In this document: positions 1 to 14,680 of the stretch, piece by piece
Position numbering within the stretch: the first letter of the stretch is position 1
Layout: each line of letters opens with the position of its first letter
Assembly: GCA_019009955.1 (NCBI GenBank)
Contig: CM032228.1
Location: 181,939,501 to 182,003,500 of the forward strand
Direction: 5' to 3'
From: Riptortus pedestris
Taxonomy: Eukaryota > Arthropoda > Insecta > Hemiptera > Alydidae
Length of the DNA: 64,000 bases
Notes under the pieces: model-generated
Databases searched by the model: none
The model's input: the letters and a program-made list of their open reading frames with translations, nothing else
Told to the model about the DNA's origin: nothing
Position numbers and translations under genes: made by a program

Positions 1-1056
1 AGGGCTCCCTGTATTTCAGGTCATTTAGAATAGTACTAGAAGAATACACAGAACTGCTCCTCTGAGGAAGAGAACATTGGGGAGAAAAGTGTATTAATTT
101 GAAAAAGTTGTTGTTCATGAATGAATCCAAATAGATTGTTATAATGAGACTACAAAAACAGTGTCACCAGTGAAAAAAAGAAGGATCTAAATGAAAAGTG
201 TGGAGAGACCAAGAAAACAGTGGGGAAAAGTACTCTTGGCTGATAATGGATGTAAGAAGGTAATTAAAGAGAGAGGTGCAGTTGAAAGTGCTCTAAAGGA
301 TAACTCATAATTTGAATATACATATTCCACAAAAAGGAAAACTCAAATAAAGAGAAGTAAACTTGAAGGAGAAAGGTCTTATTTCTACCTACCTGTATCC
401 AGTGTGTAGTTCACTTCCAAGGAATCAAGTAAACAATAAATGTTTATTTGGCCAAGACATAGGATAAACATGTACCCTTATAAATGTGAAGCTAAATTGT
501 TGGATCTAAAGTGAGAGACAAAAAGTAACCTACTTAAGGAGTTGGAAAAATGTTTTGGTAATGAGATCATTGTCAACCCTCTGTCTGGTTTGAGCAGCCA
601 GGCCAAATGGAGTTTTACCTTTGAAACATTCCAACCAGACCCATTATCAGTTTCTTATTTATAGAAGTATTGGTAAATATTCATTACTAAAAAGCTTAGA
701 AAAGCCAATTCAGCAAATTCACATTCGGTAATCTTCAGGACTCTCAGTAAATTTATGCCACTAAAATAATCCAATGATTTGGTTTAATGTATGATCCCAA
801 TAACTCTCATTTAATAATCATGAAACCCCCAGCAAGCTTAATTCATAAAAAGACAGGATAATATAGATAATAAAATAATGGTTATTAAAAAAATATTGTC
901 AATTTACTAATAAAATAGAAAATATGTTAACGATTTTTGATATGATACACAAAATTAGCATTCAATTGTTGGCATAAACAACTCAAAATTATAAAACAAG
1001 ATAAATATAAAACAGAAGCTGCAATGGGTGTTTGTATGTATGTATGTATATATGTG

Positions 1057-1057
<1 letters not shown>

Positions 1058-1108
<51 letters not shown>
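1058..1108. repeat. (TA)n microsatellite
   Basis: About 25 units of TA, preceded by TGTA-rich degenerate units. It produces a meaningless Ile-Tyr reading frame. Confidence 0.95.
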
Positions 1109-1113
<5 letters not shown>

Positions 1114-2370
1114 ATAATATGGTATTTTGAAAATCTGTACTAACAATTATTATTCATTCATAAACTTATACACCTAGATAACATTTTCAACATTCAAATC
1201 ATTTAGTCTTCTCCAGTTAGCCAAGGAAGGCTACCAGCGTATGAAGTGTGGAATTGTGAGAGAATTATTATTTTTATTTTGTAGTTATTAAATTGTAAAA
1301 TGTACTTGAAAACAATGTTTTTTTTTTTGGTTCAAAAATTTAAATTGCTACTCTATTTTTCCAATCTTTACAATTATATAAAAAAAAGCATTTCATCCAA
1401 TGTCATGAAAGTGTAACAAATAATTTAACTAACATAAAGTCATTGTCCTAGAACTATAATAAAAAATTATAGTCACAATAAATATATTTCATCATTATTA
1501 AATTTAAGACAAATAATAGATGCATGGTTGGGTGTGGCATGAAGCCTATAGTGTTACCATATCTGGGAGTTTCTGAAAGCACTGATCTAGAGAATGTGCA
1601 TTTTGATTTACACATGATTAAAAATAGATTGTGACCACTTACAATTAAAAGTGACTATGTATTGTTCATTACATACAATGTAAATCGTTATATAAATAAA
1701 ACTGTATGAAGGATATACTTACTAAAGTAGAAAGTTCTTTTGTCTGTGGAAGATTTAATCAATAGAATGAGCAATTACTGTACACATATATTAAGATGCT
1801 TTTTCCACATCTAATACTTTAACCAATAAAATGTTTATGCTCGTAAATATGATAAAAACGTGTTCAGGAAAATAATTAGATTTCGAGACAGAATTACTTT
1901 TCCAAATAGATTAAACAATAAGAAAAATGATTTGTTGATCCAATTCATTTTAAGTTAAAAAGGAACACAATATCAATAATTATCAACATAAATTTTAACA
2001 TGTAAATAACATTTAAAATAAATAAACTTTCAATACCCACGTTTAATAAGGCCTTAACATTAACAAAAATATATAATTATTAAATTATATACAATATATC
2101 AAACAACCATATGGACTCTACTAATACATACTGTTAAAAGATCTTTCATAATTAATAATGGAATTCATGAATAAAACAGGTACATCAAACATTGAAAATA
2201 AATGGAATATATTATTCTTTAAAAAAGAAAATAAGCTACCGACAATGAAGATTAGAAAGTAAAGCACAAAATCTTGACTACAGGCCTACAAATAATTTAT
2301 ACTGTATTTATATAATTAATTCGACATTCAAAAGCATAATTACATTTATTAAATTTAACAGAATAGTTTG

Positions 2371-2381
2371 TTTGTGTGTGT

Positions 2382-2474
<93 letters not shown>
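2371..2474. repeat. Compound (GT)n(GA)n microsatellite
   Basis: A (GT) tract to about 2422 switches directly into a pure (GA) tract ending at 2474. A purine/pyrimidine-alternating tract is thus joined to a homopurine tract. Confidence 0.95.
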
Positions 2475-2476
<2 letters not shown>

Positions 2477-3085
2477 TGTATGTTTATTTTGAATGGATTT
2501 TTTAAGTTACTTTCAAGGCTATAAAAAGTGTGATTAAATAAAAACATTTTAAAATCTTCATTAAACAAATACAGATAATAGAAACCACACAAATGCAGTG
2601 TTTTGACAGTTGAATAAATATTATCAAACTCTTCAAAAATTAGAAATTTTTTTGAGAACCATTGCCAAGAGTTCGTACTCCATTGTAAAAAAATTGCACA
2701 GTTCTAGAAACAATAATAAAAATATACAAATAACAAGTAAGTGATAATATTAAATGTATTGGATCAACTGAAAATAATGAAATTGATACTATGAATCATC
2801 AAGGTATGCTATGAATTTTATGCAAATATAAAACAAAAAAATAAATAAAAATGATATGAAGACAGAAACTTGAGGCACCTAAAATGATTGAGAGTAATAT
2901 ACAAATATCAAAATTAAGTAATAGTGGTTGTTAGGTATCACAGGGCATTTGTTCAATTTCACAATTTTCAAAATAACTTACATGCCTTAAAAAAAAAATA
3001 TAACTTATATTGAGCAACTCTAAAACAAGAGTACTCCAGTAAATCGAATACCCACTATTCTTAAACAGATTAATTGAGTAAACAG

Positions 3086-3086
<1 letters not shown>

Positions 3087-3130
<44 letters not shown>

Positions 3131-3154
3131 CAAGCTCGCACGCACACACACACA
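3087..3154. repeat. (CA)n microsatellite
   Basis: Uninterrupted CA to about 3129, then an interrupted CA/CG tail to 3154. Confidence 0.95.
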
Positions 3155-3434
3155 TGCATATAGATACACTAAACAATGTATGAGTGTGTGCATGTGTGTC
3201 GTCTACACAATGTAATGTTCATTTTGACTAAGATGACAACAAACCTAGATAAATGAACAGTCTTCTATTGGCCTAATAAAGACAATAGTTTCAGTTACAG
3301 CCCCATATAATCAAAAACCCTCTTCATATAACTTGACAATATATAAATTCTCTGGCCTCAATTATATTCAAAAAACAAAAAAATAATAAATAAATAAAAT
3401 ATAGGTGCTGCACCTTACTTGTAAAATTCGTTCC

Positions 3435-3440
3435 TTTATT
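3435..3440 (-). promoter_or_regulatory. Candidate poly(A) signal AATAAA
   Basis: AATAAA on the minus strand, 84 nt past the ZDHHC stop codon. Such hexamers are common in AT-rich DNA and a longer 3' UTR reaching into the microsatellites is equally possible. Confidence 0.3.
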
Positions 3441-3523
3441 TGCTAAAGGAAAATTACCGATTCAGCATTAAATTCAAAAATTGTCACTAAAGTTTCAACC
3501 TTTAATATAAAGAGTCATTAGTC

Positions 3524-4049
3524 TCAAACCGATATCTCATAATTCATGTCATATACTGAAGCTCTGTCAGGAGTAGGTGTAGTTCCTCTCCGCTCTTGCA
3601 CAACAGCTTGCTGCATTTCTAAGGAATCTGACACTTCAAGAGCTCGAACAAATGACATTGGTCTTCTTCCTGAAGGAGTGCCTGCTTTTCTCTTTGCCTG
3701 AGGTGACTGGTGATGATATACAGGTGGTGCTGGCGGCCTGTAATAACCACGCCCAGTAGGACTGGTTGGATTTGAACGATACTGGTCATAACCTGATGGT
3801 GATGTATCTTTCCATGTATACACACCCCTTTGTGGAGATCCTGCAAGCTCCCTTATATTATCAACAGTGTTGTTAGTCCTCGAATAACCCCCAGACCCCT
3901 CACCACCTCTCAACAATTCACCTTCAGATAAAAATCTCCTTTGAGGACTTCCTCCACCTCCATAATAACTATTTCCTCCACTTCCACCATTTCCAGGAAC
4001 ACCTATAAAGTCTGGCCTTCGAGGTTGCGTTGGTGTCCCAGGATTTGAT
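3524..4049 (-). CDS. ZDHHC5/8-like: ZDHHC5/8 coding exon 10 (stop codon)
   Basis: Final 175 residues. It starts [13 protein letters not shown], passes a Gly/Ser-rich stretch, then [20 protein letters not shown] and ends [11 protein letters not shown] followed by TGA. The PMSFVRALE block and EISV terminus are the best-conserved parts of the ZDHHC5/8 tail and explain binding to PDZ scaffolds in the vertebrate proteins. Acceptor CTTATTTCAG|A. Confidence 0.93.
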
Positions 4050-7000
4050 CTGAAATAAGTACAGTTAATCAAATAAATCAAAATAGCCTCAAGGTAAGAG
4101 AAAAATTGAAATTAAGTTTTAAATAGAAAATAGTATGCAATTTTAAATATATAGTTACAGGGACAATATTCCACCATGATTTCTGAAACAGAGCACTCGA
4201 AATTTGTAAGATGATCTTTAATACTCTTCAAAATGTTTGCTAATATTCTTGCAAAGGAATTAGATAATTAAAATAAGTAGAATTATGTACCTTACCTAGT
4301 AAGCCTTTAAAGGAAATTTCCGAAAATTGTAACAGCATTTTCGCGTTAAAATATATTAATCTTACAAGAGTAAATTGAATAAGATTGCAATACTTGTACA
4401 GCACTGAAATATTAAAGGATACATTAATTAATTGTTAAAGTGGTGGAACTACTTTGTTAAAACCTGCAAACAATAAAAAATGTTATAGAACCAATCTTGT
4501 GAAGTATTTTACGATTGTTGTTTATATATGTTTTTCATAATACCAATATTAAGTGAGTCATTTGTATGTATTCGTTTCAGCCTTTAATAAACCCCCATTC
4601 CTACTCAAACATTTTATGCCCTCCTTACAATCGTAGAAAAAGGCCTTAATACTTTACAATAATTTATTAGGACTGGGTACTTTCAGAGCGGAGTATGTGC
4701 TCAGAAAGTGCTCTGGCTAAATAGATCATTCATTGTAAAGAATTAAGGTAATTTTCAAGTATCCTGAAATAGAGAATAGGTTGTGCAATGAGATGACCAG
4801 TGCATCATTTCAACAAGCCATTCTTTACATAACAGTATGATGTGTGCGACAAATTTCTTAGTACCTTAAACTGTCTTTAACTTTAAACTCTTGTTTAATG
4901 AATATTTTGTAAATATTCGCTTTGGCTTCTGGGAGACTCTTAAGTAGAGATATTTTGCATGGTCAATGCAACATTTATATCTACATTACTATTACACCTA
5001 AACTACCCCTCCCCCCTGGACCATGCTGTACTAGAATATTAGAACTCTCCCAATTTGACAGGACCACAAGCATTATTGGTCCACCTGGAGAGATTATCAA
5101 GTACTTGGTATTTTGTATATTTATTTTAAGCCCTAAATCTTGCCCTGCTCATGCAACTCTTCCACAGTAATAACAAAAGCTGTGATATTTCTAGAACGGG
5201 TAACACATCTCTGATGAATGTTACAATCATGGACTTTTTCAAACATTTAAGCAATACAGAAGAGATGACCTGTGGCCGATCATACTACGCAAAATCCACT
5301 TTCATAGTCTACCAATATACCTTTCCCTCTTTTCACACTGGCAAATAGCCACTGCCAGGATCTTATAGGTTGTTGGGAGAACAACTATGTCTCTAAATTT
5401 TTGCATTTGCATTTGTTTATCAATCGCCTCCTAATATGTACAAGGACAATATCTGACTCTCCATATTCTGCTAGTATAGCAGAACTGCTACTGCTAGTAG
5501 TAGTTTTACATTTATCCATATATCATAAATAACCTTCTCCCTGACAATGACATCTATATGCTTGAGTAATGGTCTTTGTTTCTTTTGAAGGACATCTCTC
5601 GCTTAACATTTCCATCACTGAATTTATCTATATGATGCGACACCAATCGAATTTAACAAATCCTTGAAGTACAGGTCCCACCTAGCATTAGAAAAGTATA
5701 CTGTGGTAAACTGTTGAGTATAAACGATTATTATAGTTCTGGTAAATCTAATATTTTAAATGTTTGGCAGATAAAACTTTGCCAGAACTTTAAGCATGTA
5801 AGATGAATTTGAAAGAAAAATTCAATTTTCTCGAGATAAAAGTTTTGAATTTTGTATAGCTTGCTTATTTAGAAAACAACATATTAATTCGAGTAGACTT
5901 AGTACTTCTCTTGCTCGATTGTTCTAGAGACATTTAGCGCTGACCTGTGACAAACAAAATCAACCTAAGTGTTGGTGGACCCAGATATTTCCTAATTATA
6001 AAATACCACTTTAGCAAATTTCATTTTCTAAAGAAAAGAGAAGAGACAGTTTCAGAGTTAATATACTAGTCAAAAGACATACTAATAGAGAAATTCAAAT
6101 TTTAAAAACTAACAAACGTCTTGAATTTATTAATAGTCAAATTAAAATATAACTAAATACTTTAGGTATTTGTCATCTGAGGACAGACAGAATGAAAGAT
6201 GCACCCAGTGTAGAGCCCCGTCCAATTGGAAGACCGTGTCATATATAATGAAATAACTTAAAATTTATTTCACCTACATTACTGTCAGTACAAGATCAAA
6301 ACATGAAGAAAATGATAACAAGTAAAACTAAAGTAGCTTTCCAAGGAATGTTTTAAATATAAATGAGCTATTAATTAATTCCAATAAATGAATCAAAAGT
6401 TGTGATCATATATCAAGAACATTATTAATAAAACAATCTCTGAGTACATTTCTAAAACTAATAAGCACTATATATACTACTATAAATTTTATTTTCAGCA
6501 CATTAAGATATCAAAAATTGAAAAAACAAAACAAAAAGAAAGTAATAAATCAGATTATTGTGGAATTGTATAATTTATTTATTAGCCAATTTGTTTGATA
6601 GAAAATGCACATGAAATCCATTTCAGAAGAATAGTTAATTTTCTCAATATAAAATAAGAGTAAAAGATATAAATAAAAGAACACAATTTCAATTTATCAC
6701 TTTCCATTTTATATAAATTCTTACAAAAGATAATCAGTAAATAGTGATAGCCATTAGGAATACATAATGGAAAACCTCGGTGAATTCTTTTATTATTTCA
6801 ATAATACAAATTCTCATTTGCCTCATGCCTTTTTTGTCACAGATAAATAGATTCTGAAATATTGGGGAAAGAAATTTGAGTCATAAGGAAGCATCTCAAA
6901 ACTCATTACATCAACTGATCCAAAATATGAATTTATTTACATATAATATAGGTGTTTTTTTTTTTTTTGTTTGTTTTTAATCAGAGAATATAGACATGAG

Positions 7001-10000
7001 GATTGATCCCCTCTCAAAAAAATGTGGGGAGAACATACAAAAATAATAAATAAATCCATGACTCAGATTACTGGTCACAACAAGTGTGTGAACACACTTT
7101 CTTTTGATTTAAATCTCCTTTCTCCAATAACTCAGGATAAATTTGTCCCAAAACACTGAGGAAATCAGAAAATTAAGTTTACTTTTTGTATTCATGAAAT
7201 TATTGAAAAACTGACTGAGGATTTCTATTGGCTAAATATAGACTGAATAATACTTGGCCTAATGAGTGTATATAACTCAGTAACAAATTTCAGATATAAA
7301 TGCAAAAGAAACAACAGCTGTTTTGTACGGGCAGGATACTAATAACCATAACAGTGAAAATTATTAAAATTCCTAATAACCCCTAAAGGCATATCTGTTA
7401 GTCAGGGGCAGGTTTTACTTTAGTTTTTGCATCATTCATAGAGAAGCCAAAGCAGCATAAGTCATAAAAGTAGGGTCATTCCATTCCAATATATATTAAA
7501 AAAAAAAATAGCTAATCATGTCATAAGAAACAAAACAAAACAAAAAAAAAAAAACAGTTTCTCGGCTTTTTGGTAGTTCAAAACTATTTTTTTTTTTTAA
7601 ACATTATTTTATCCAAATGGGAAGCATTTTCATTTAAAATTTGTTTTAAGTTTAAGTACTAAGTTTCTAGACATCAAGTTTTCTAAATGACTGGGCTGTC
7701 CTCACTTACTCCTGGTGGTCCTAGCCTTCTTAATAAGTCTTTGCTAAATATCTCTCCTGTGAGGTCAGACCTGTCATCTTTCCTAAGGCTAAATTAAACA
7801 GTAGGCAGGCAAGCCCATTGCCCTGTCTAGCTCCCCCCTTAGAAAATTATGTAAGCATTTTCCACATTACATTACATAACATTAGATTCAATATATTGCT
7901 TTAAAATTAAAGTCCATTTTATCCAATTAGTGTGCCTTCGTTTAGTGCATTCTGTGACCAAAGTTACCAAAATCAAATAAGCAAAATACAATTTACAAAT
8001 GATAATTTATTAAGGAAGATATACTTTCATTATATTTATATATTCTTCTTATTCTGAAGTCCTCATATCCTTATCCAACCACAAGTGTTTTACTTTTTAA
8101 CTTACAAATTAAAAAAAAAGTAATAAAGTATAAAAACATTAAGTGTCCACTTTTGTGAATGTGTGACCTTTAACATGATAACTTTAAAAAAAAAAAAAAA
8201 AAAAAAAATGTATACCTTGTATAAAATAATCAGATCAAAGAACCAGAAAAATGGAAGGGGACAAAAATATAAGATAGAAAATTTTGTAAATAAAAAAAGA
8301 AACACATTCTAGTAAAAAAGGGATATCATAGCTAACCAGTAAAGGTGTTGGTCACTGACTTAACATCTTTTATTTCCCCGAAGTGTTCTAAGTTTATGTT
8401 GTGGTATATTTTGATAGTTTTCTTTTGCTATGCACTTGAACATTTCATTATCTCTTGAACATTGTTCCCCAATTAAGTTGACTTTTGGCTAATCAATACA
8501 ATATGGATTTCAGATTAATCACCTTTATTCTTCAGTCTTGATTGTGAATGTGGTCTTATCTGCTTTGTTAATTATAATTACAATAATTTAATTTGTTTGC
8601 AGTCATTTAGAATTTTAGAGCATGTTTCATCTCCTATATCAATTTCTTTCTTTATTAGGATGGATGTGCTTCTTTCGTCTACTGGGAGTATTACCATATT
8701 ATGTTTGCTGTCTTATTTTCTTTCATGTGCATATTTTTTTCTTTTATAGAGTTCCGTTTGGTGGTCTTGTATGATTAGTATTTGGCATACTTCTCCTCAA
8801 AACTTCCTACAGTCCCTTCTTTTAAGAGTCCAAAAGCACCTATGGCTGTAACAATGACAAGGACTGTAGTCATCTACGAGTACCTTCTCATGTAGAGTGT
8901 GTTCTCAAATATAACTGAATATGTTGACTTTCTACTTATATAAGACCTCTTCAAAGAAATTTCATTTTGTTTATTTTCTTAAGAAAAAAGAAGAGGGATT
9001 TTAAGGAACAAGGGCTATTGGTTATATGTGAAGGAATCGAGTGGCTGTCATACTCAGTTTGACTACGTACTAATGGGATATGCACGTACCTCATCAGAGA
9101 CTGACAATTTCTATGTCTTTTACAGCGTTGAATGGGATCAACAAGTCTGATTAATGCCTCAAATAACCACTTCAATGTAACTCATCCTCTCCATAGGATC
9201 TTTATTATGGATCCTATTTTAAGGAAATCACTCTCAAACTCTCTACCAAGTCCAACCTCTCAAGTGTTAAAAAAATTCCTTCACACAGGGGTTGCATAAA
9301 CTAAGCAGATTTACTGCACTAACTATGGATTAAGCAGCTAAAATTGGACCTGGAGGGAGGGGGAATTAGAGGGAGAGAATCTAGAAAATTAGAAATATCT
9401 CCATTATAATACTTCGGATCAAAAAATTGTATAAAACCAATCCCATTGTAAATGTAATTGTATAAAAAAATGTTATATAAATATAACCGATAAAATATAT
9501 TAACCGATATATTTGGAATTTTTAAGTTTTCAGCCATGAGTAAACCCTCACTCCTACTTATGTGATAATAACAATAAGCTGTTATAACATGAACCTCTTT
9601 ATTCTAAGCTTAAATATCAAGTATTGTTTTCATGAGACCTTTATTGTGCATGATACATACAAATTCTTTGTATGTTGACATCATCAATTAAGTTTTTACG
9701 CTCTTGTCTTGAAAATGTTTATTTGATATATACCATACACGATATTAATCGTTTTAATCAGCACTTAAGATGACATTTGTTAATGGCAGAAATCGGACCA
9801 GGAATAGGGAGGTTTATATAGGGGGGATCCAAAAATTCAAATATCTGAGTTATGCTGAGTCTATATTGAAACATTTTATTGAATCAATCTCGTTAAACTA
9901 TTGATGCTCTACAATTGTTTCTCTATCCATTTTTTCAAAACTCAAATATTAAGAAAGTAATTCATACTTTCTGTTTTTCAGTCCGAATGAGGTGAGATGA

Positions 10001-13000
10001 GATCACTAGTAGTGAGTCATACCAGGACATGAGAAATCTGCTTAATTTACACAGCCCCTGAGTGACAGGCTTTTATAACCTGAGACTCAACTCAATTTAA
10101 TTTTCATCGAACATCATCGTCTCAATTTCTGTCTTGAAAAGTACCATAAATTTTATGTATAATTTTTATGTACATGAAAATCCTGGTGCCTCTTCCTAGG
10201 GTATGCAGTTCCCTCGACAACCAGTATATCGCAGGCAATGAGGTTACTAGCCGATTATTAGAATTTAAAACCTGTACTGCTCTATTACCATCCCTTGTCA
10301 TAAATTAGTGGGTGCTAACCTTTTGGACATCATGACCAGAATCTGGAAAAACTAATACACTCTATTTAATAATTATATCAGGACCTAGTACTGCGTAATA
10401 GTTCAAGTTCAGGAACTCAGAAACCTGTTTGTGGAATAAAAAATGATTCCCATTAGGAATTTGAATATATTTTAATGCTGAATGTTTCATAATCAGTTTT
10501 GAACTGTGAACTGAATCATTTTTTTTTTAAAGATGGCGAATCATCTAGTAATGGACCTCTAGGAACGAATTGACTCAGTAGTCACTGTACAATAAAAAGC
10601 AATGATGCCACTGAAATGAATGCCAAATCAGATTTAAATAAAGAAAGGCTTTAAAACAATGTGTGCATTAAAAAACAAAAAAAAATACATAAGTATGAAG
10701 GTGTATGCCAGACAAAATTTTAAATAATAATTTACTGGATTCTCTATGAATACAAATATATTTCACTATCGTGATAAAAACAGGAATGGAGGAAAAATAA
10801 GCAAAGCATAGCAAAGTTAAGTCTCCACAAACACATATTACCATGTGTTCTATATTCAAAGAAAACAACTAAAACATGTTCTCATGTTCTAATGAAATAT
10901 AGTGTCTGCCATAGAAAATATAAAGTACAACTCACCACAATGGAGATCAAAGTGAGATTCAATTTGATAAAAGGAAGCTTCCATTCCATTCATTAAAATT
11001 AGTTGGTATCATGGACATAGGCCCTGGGAAGATGGGGATTAGACATTATTGTCAAAATCAGGACATCTTCACAAAATAATAAGTTTTTCTTTTAATAATT
11101 TTTGGTCTGGATAAATATGTTTAAATTTCATTATTTTAGTAACACCTTTCAGAAGAAAACTAAAACTCCTTACACGATAAATGTACTGAATATAGTTAAA
11201 GTGTAGGTTAAAACTGGACATGTTTAGAATTACAGGCATAAAACTAAGCTGCTTTTCTGGCAGGTGATAGTTATTATATTGCAGGTTAAGTAAAACAGTC
11301 AAACTTCCACAATAATAATTTGTGACAGAGCACTTTCGATGCAGTGCATCATCGTCAGTGCTCTGTTGACACACCAAAAACAATAAGGAACCATGTTTAT
11401 TGCAGTGTTAAAATATAATTATCTTAAAGCAATATCTTAAATATATTATAACTAACAGTAATGACGAGAGAGGGAGCCTACCTCATACGTCCTTGATTTT
11501 GACTTGAAGGGCTCTAGGATCAGACTGGCTCTTCCCACTGGCTAGCTGGGTTAAGGGGGCTGCTGGCACAAACATGAGTGAATCTCCATCACCTTTGATA
11601 TTACTGTTACTCTTCGATGTTAGCTCCTTAGCCCAGCTACCCGGTGTGAAGAGCCAGTCTGATCTTAGAGCCCTTCAAATCAACATCGAGAACGTAAAGT
11701 AGGTTCCATCTCTCTTTGTTTTTGTTAGTTATAATATATTTAAGATATTGTTTCAAGTTTATAATTCTATATAGACCAGTGTTTAGCTTAAGAACTACTA
11801 TAATTTTTTAACACTGAAATAGACATGATTCCATATTGTTTTTAGTGAGTCAACAGGGCACTGACGATAATGTACAGTATCAAAAATGCTCTGTTGCTTG
11901 AATAAATTGTTATTGGGAAAGTGTGATAGTTTTACTCAATATGCAACAGGCATTAAAATTTAATAAACTTTTACAACATATAAATGAATTAATAATATTA
12001 ATTTTTATAGAAATGTAAACTTATCTACATGTGACATTCTATGTAATTTTTGTGATTACATTTTCAAAGACGTAAGTACATAGGAAAAGTCATCTTAATA
12101 AAGAATGTCATACACCCATACTCTATCTCTCTCACACACACACGCGCACACGTGCCCACACACACCGGTTAGTAAGTCTCAATGGGGTTAATCAGTATTA
12201 TAGATTAATATTTTTACTAGAGGATAATTTTGTAAATTGAATTATCGATAGGGAAAAGAAAATTGAATTATGGAAGTTTGGGGGTTAATGGAATAATCTT
12301 CTTCTAAGAGCAAAGTTCATGAGCCGTTAGCTAAACAAAAAACAGAAATAACCAAATTTAGTGAAACTCAATAATACAAGGACAGTAAAATTTATGAGAC
12401 AAAATTAAATAAAAGAAAATGGTCCATGAGTTAGACCTACACAAAATTAACCAAGAAAAACAACTAAGAAGTAAGCTTAACAAATGTTAATTTAAATACA
12501 TATGTATTTGTTTATTTATTGGAAAACAGGGTTATAGGGAAACTAGTTTTTAAGGAAAAATACTGAAATTAAAAATTTCAAAGTTATTCTATTGACTGCT
12601 TAGCACAAGTTTTCTACAGAATACCACAGATTTCTGCCAGGGTAGGATTAAGGATTTTATAAAAGGGTCCATCACTAATAAATTTCCAACCTTATGTTAG
12701 AAACGAAACCACAACATAAAGCTCACGTGGACAACAAAAGCCAATGAGAAATGTTACTTCTTGTTAGATCATTAATTGGATATCAATATTAAGGGAAGGC
12801 TTCAAATCTGGAACTGATGTGATTAAGTCAGACCATAATAGTAATTATACTAAGGAAAAATTTGTTTGTATGCGTTCATACCAGTCATTTACACAGGCCT
12901 CTGGAATTACAACTACAAATTTTAATTTTTCAATTATATCACTTTTTGAATTAGATCCTTATTTAAATTTATTTTTAACCCTTTCCTAGATTCAAGCCAC

Positions 13001-14622
13001 TATAGTGGCTTTGCACAAGGAAAGGGTTAATATTCCCTCATTTACTGTGAATCACTCTTTCTCAAAAGAATACAGGGATAGTAATTTAATTAAGCTAAGC
13101 TATTATCAAGTTTCATGGTTGGACTTCTATCTACTCAACACTGTGAGGGAATTAAGAAGTAAATTGCAAAATCTCTTATATTACCTCCCCCCCCCCAAAA
13201 AAAAAATATCCCTAAAAGTGACAGGTATAGGCATAACCCCAGGACTCATTATATCTCAAATAATTCCTAATCTAGGCAGTGTCTATTAAAACAAATGTCT
13301 CTTTCGGCTGTACTATTCAAAAAGCACTCAAAGACTTTAAATATAAAAACTCAGATAGGCTATTTATTTAATTTAAACTGATCCAATAATTACTAAAATA
13401 CCAAACTCCACTAGTAAATTATAACACATTAAAAAATATTAAATTAAACTAGCTTCGAGGTTATGAAAATCAGAATAAGAATTTACAGATCATTTTACTA
13501 GAATCACTGATATAGAAATTACCTAAATTTTTGTTTACTAACTCATTTGGACACGACAAAACTTAAATGAACTAAAGACAGTACTATAGACTAAACTGAT
13601 AAACAATAAAGCTAAGACAGATGAAGTCGACAATGAATGAATAGCTTTATTCATACTTGTCATGATAGAAGACAGGAAGTAGTTTTATATTGTTTAAGGA
13701 TTGGGCCTTTAAAGCTGAAGTGCAAAGCATTATGATGAAGTTACCATAAAAAACACTTATTGACCGACTGCAGATGTAACAACCTCAACAAGCCATAAGA
13801 CATAACAAAACTACTGAGTGATTAAAGCCAGTACATACCCATTATATTCACATGCTTATACAACATAGATTATAAAAGCATATTTGAAGACGCTGAGTCT
13901 CACAGTTTGTCAAAGAAGTTTTTAACACCATGTGTTAGTTCATATATATATGGTGGACTTATATACATAAATATAAGCATTTATAAACCTACTTTTATAA
14001 GACTTACTTTCACCAAAACACGAGTAAAGATAAACCTTTGAAATACACATGCTCAATAGCTTCTTGTAAGATGTACAGTTTATTACTTTAAAAGAGGCCC
14101 ACAATAAATAAATAGACAATAAAGTAGAAGTACTTTGTCTCTAATGCCACTACTAAGTTGCACACCAACCACAAAATGAGTAGATATGTCACTGAGCTAC
14201 TTTACCTAAATTGTGAAATTAGTGAGTTATCGATTACAAAAGTGGCAGAGCTACAATAAAAAAACTTCTGTGAGTCTACTGATAATTCTGTCAGCACATT
14301 CAATCACAATGAGTAATTAAATTTCTAAATGTTTAAATGTAGCAGTGGGAGCTACTTATTTTTTTTGTCAATGTACAGGTATGAGGACTTCGCTATTAAA
14401 AAAATCATCAGTAATGTAGAAGGCAGCCTGCAACTTACCAGTAAACCTGGCTTGAATCTATGCCATGCATACTTTTTTTATAGATGTTACTGTTTGTTTG
14501 TTTTAGCAGATTTCCCCTTAGGGAAATCAGCTATTGAGGTCGTACTCATGACGCGATTTTCGAAAACTTTCTTCAAATGTCCATCGATCCTACCCAGGAG
14601 ATGACGAAAATGAGGTCCGTTC

Positions 14623-14680
<58 letters not shown>

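Larger units (their letters stand above)
1..3434. other. 3' flank of ZDHHC5/8, no gene seen
   Basis: AT-rich DNA past the ZDHHC stop. It contains a (TA)n, a joined (GT)n(GA)n and a (CA)n tract, listed separately. No coding similarity or transposon ends recognised. Confidence 0.5.

Noticed and set aside
955..1146. Ile-Tyr-rich reading frames over TA tracts (also at 15605, 21485, 44474, 61998)
   Set aside because: They are translations of microsatellites with no other protein features.
2308..3176. Cys/Val and Ser/Leu-rich frames over GT, GA and CA tracts
   Set aside because: Simple-repeat translations.
3619..3846. 75-codon frame overlapping ZDHHC exon 10 in another frame
   Set aside because: Shadow of the real coding exon, which has strong homology and fits the splice phases.
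8951..9175. CTGATGAG on the minus strand as a hammerhead core
   Set aside because: No GAAA after a stem II within a suitable distance.
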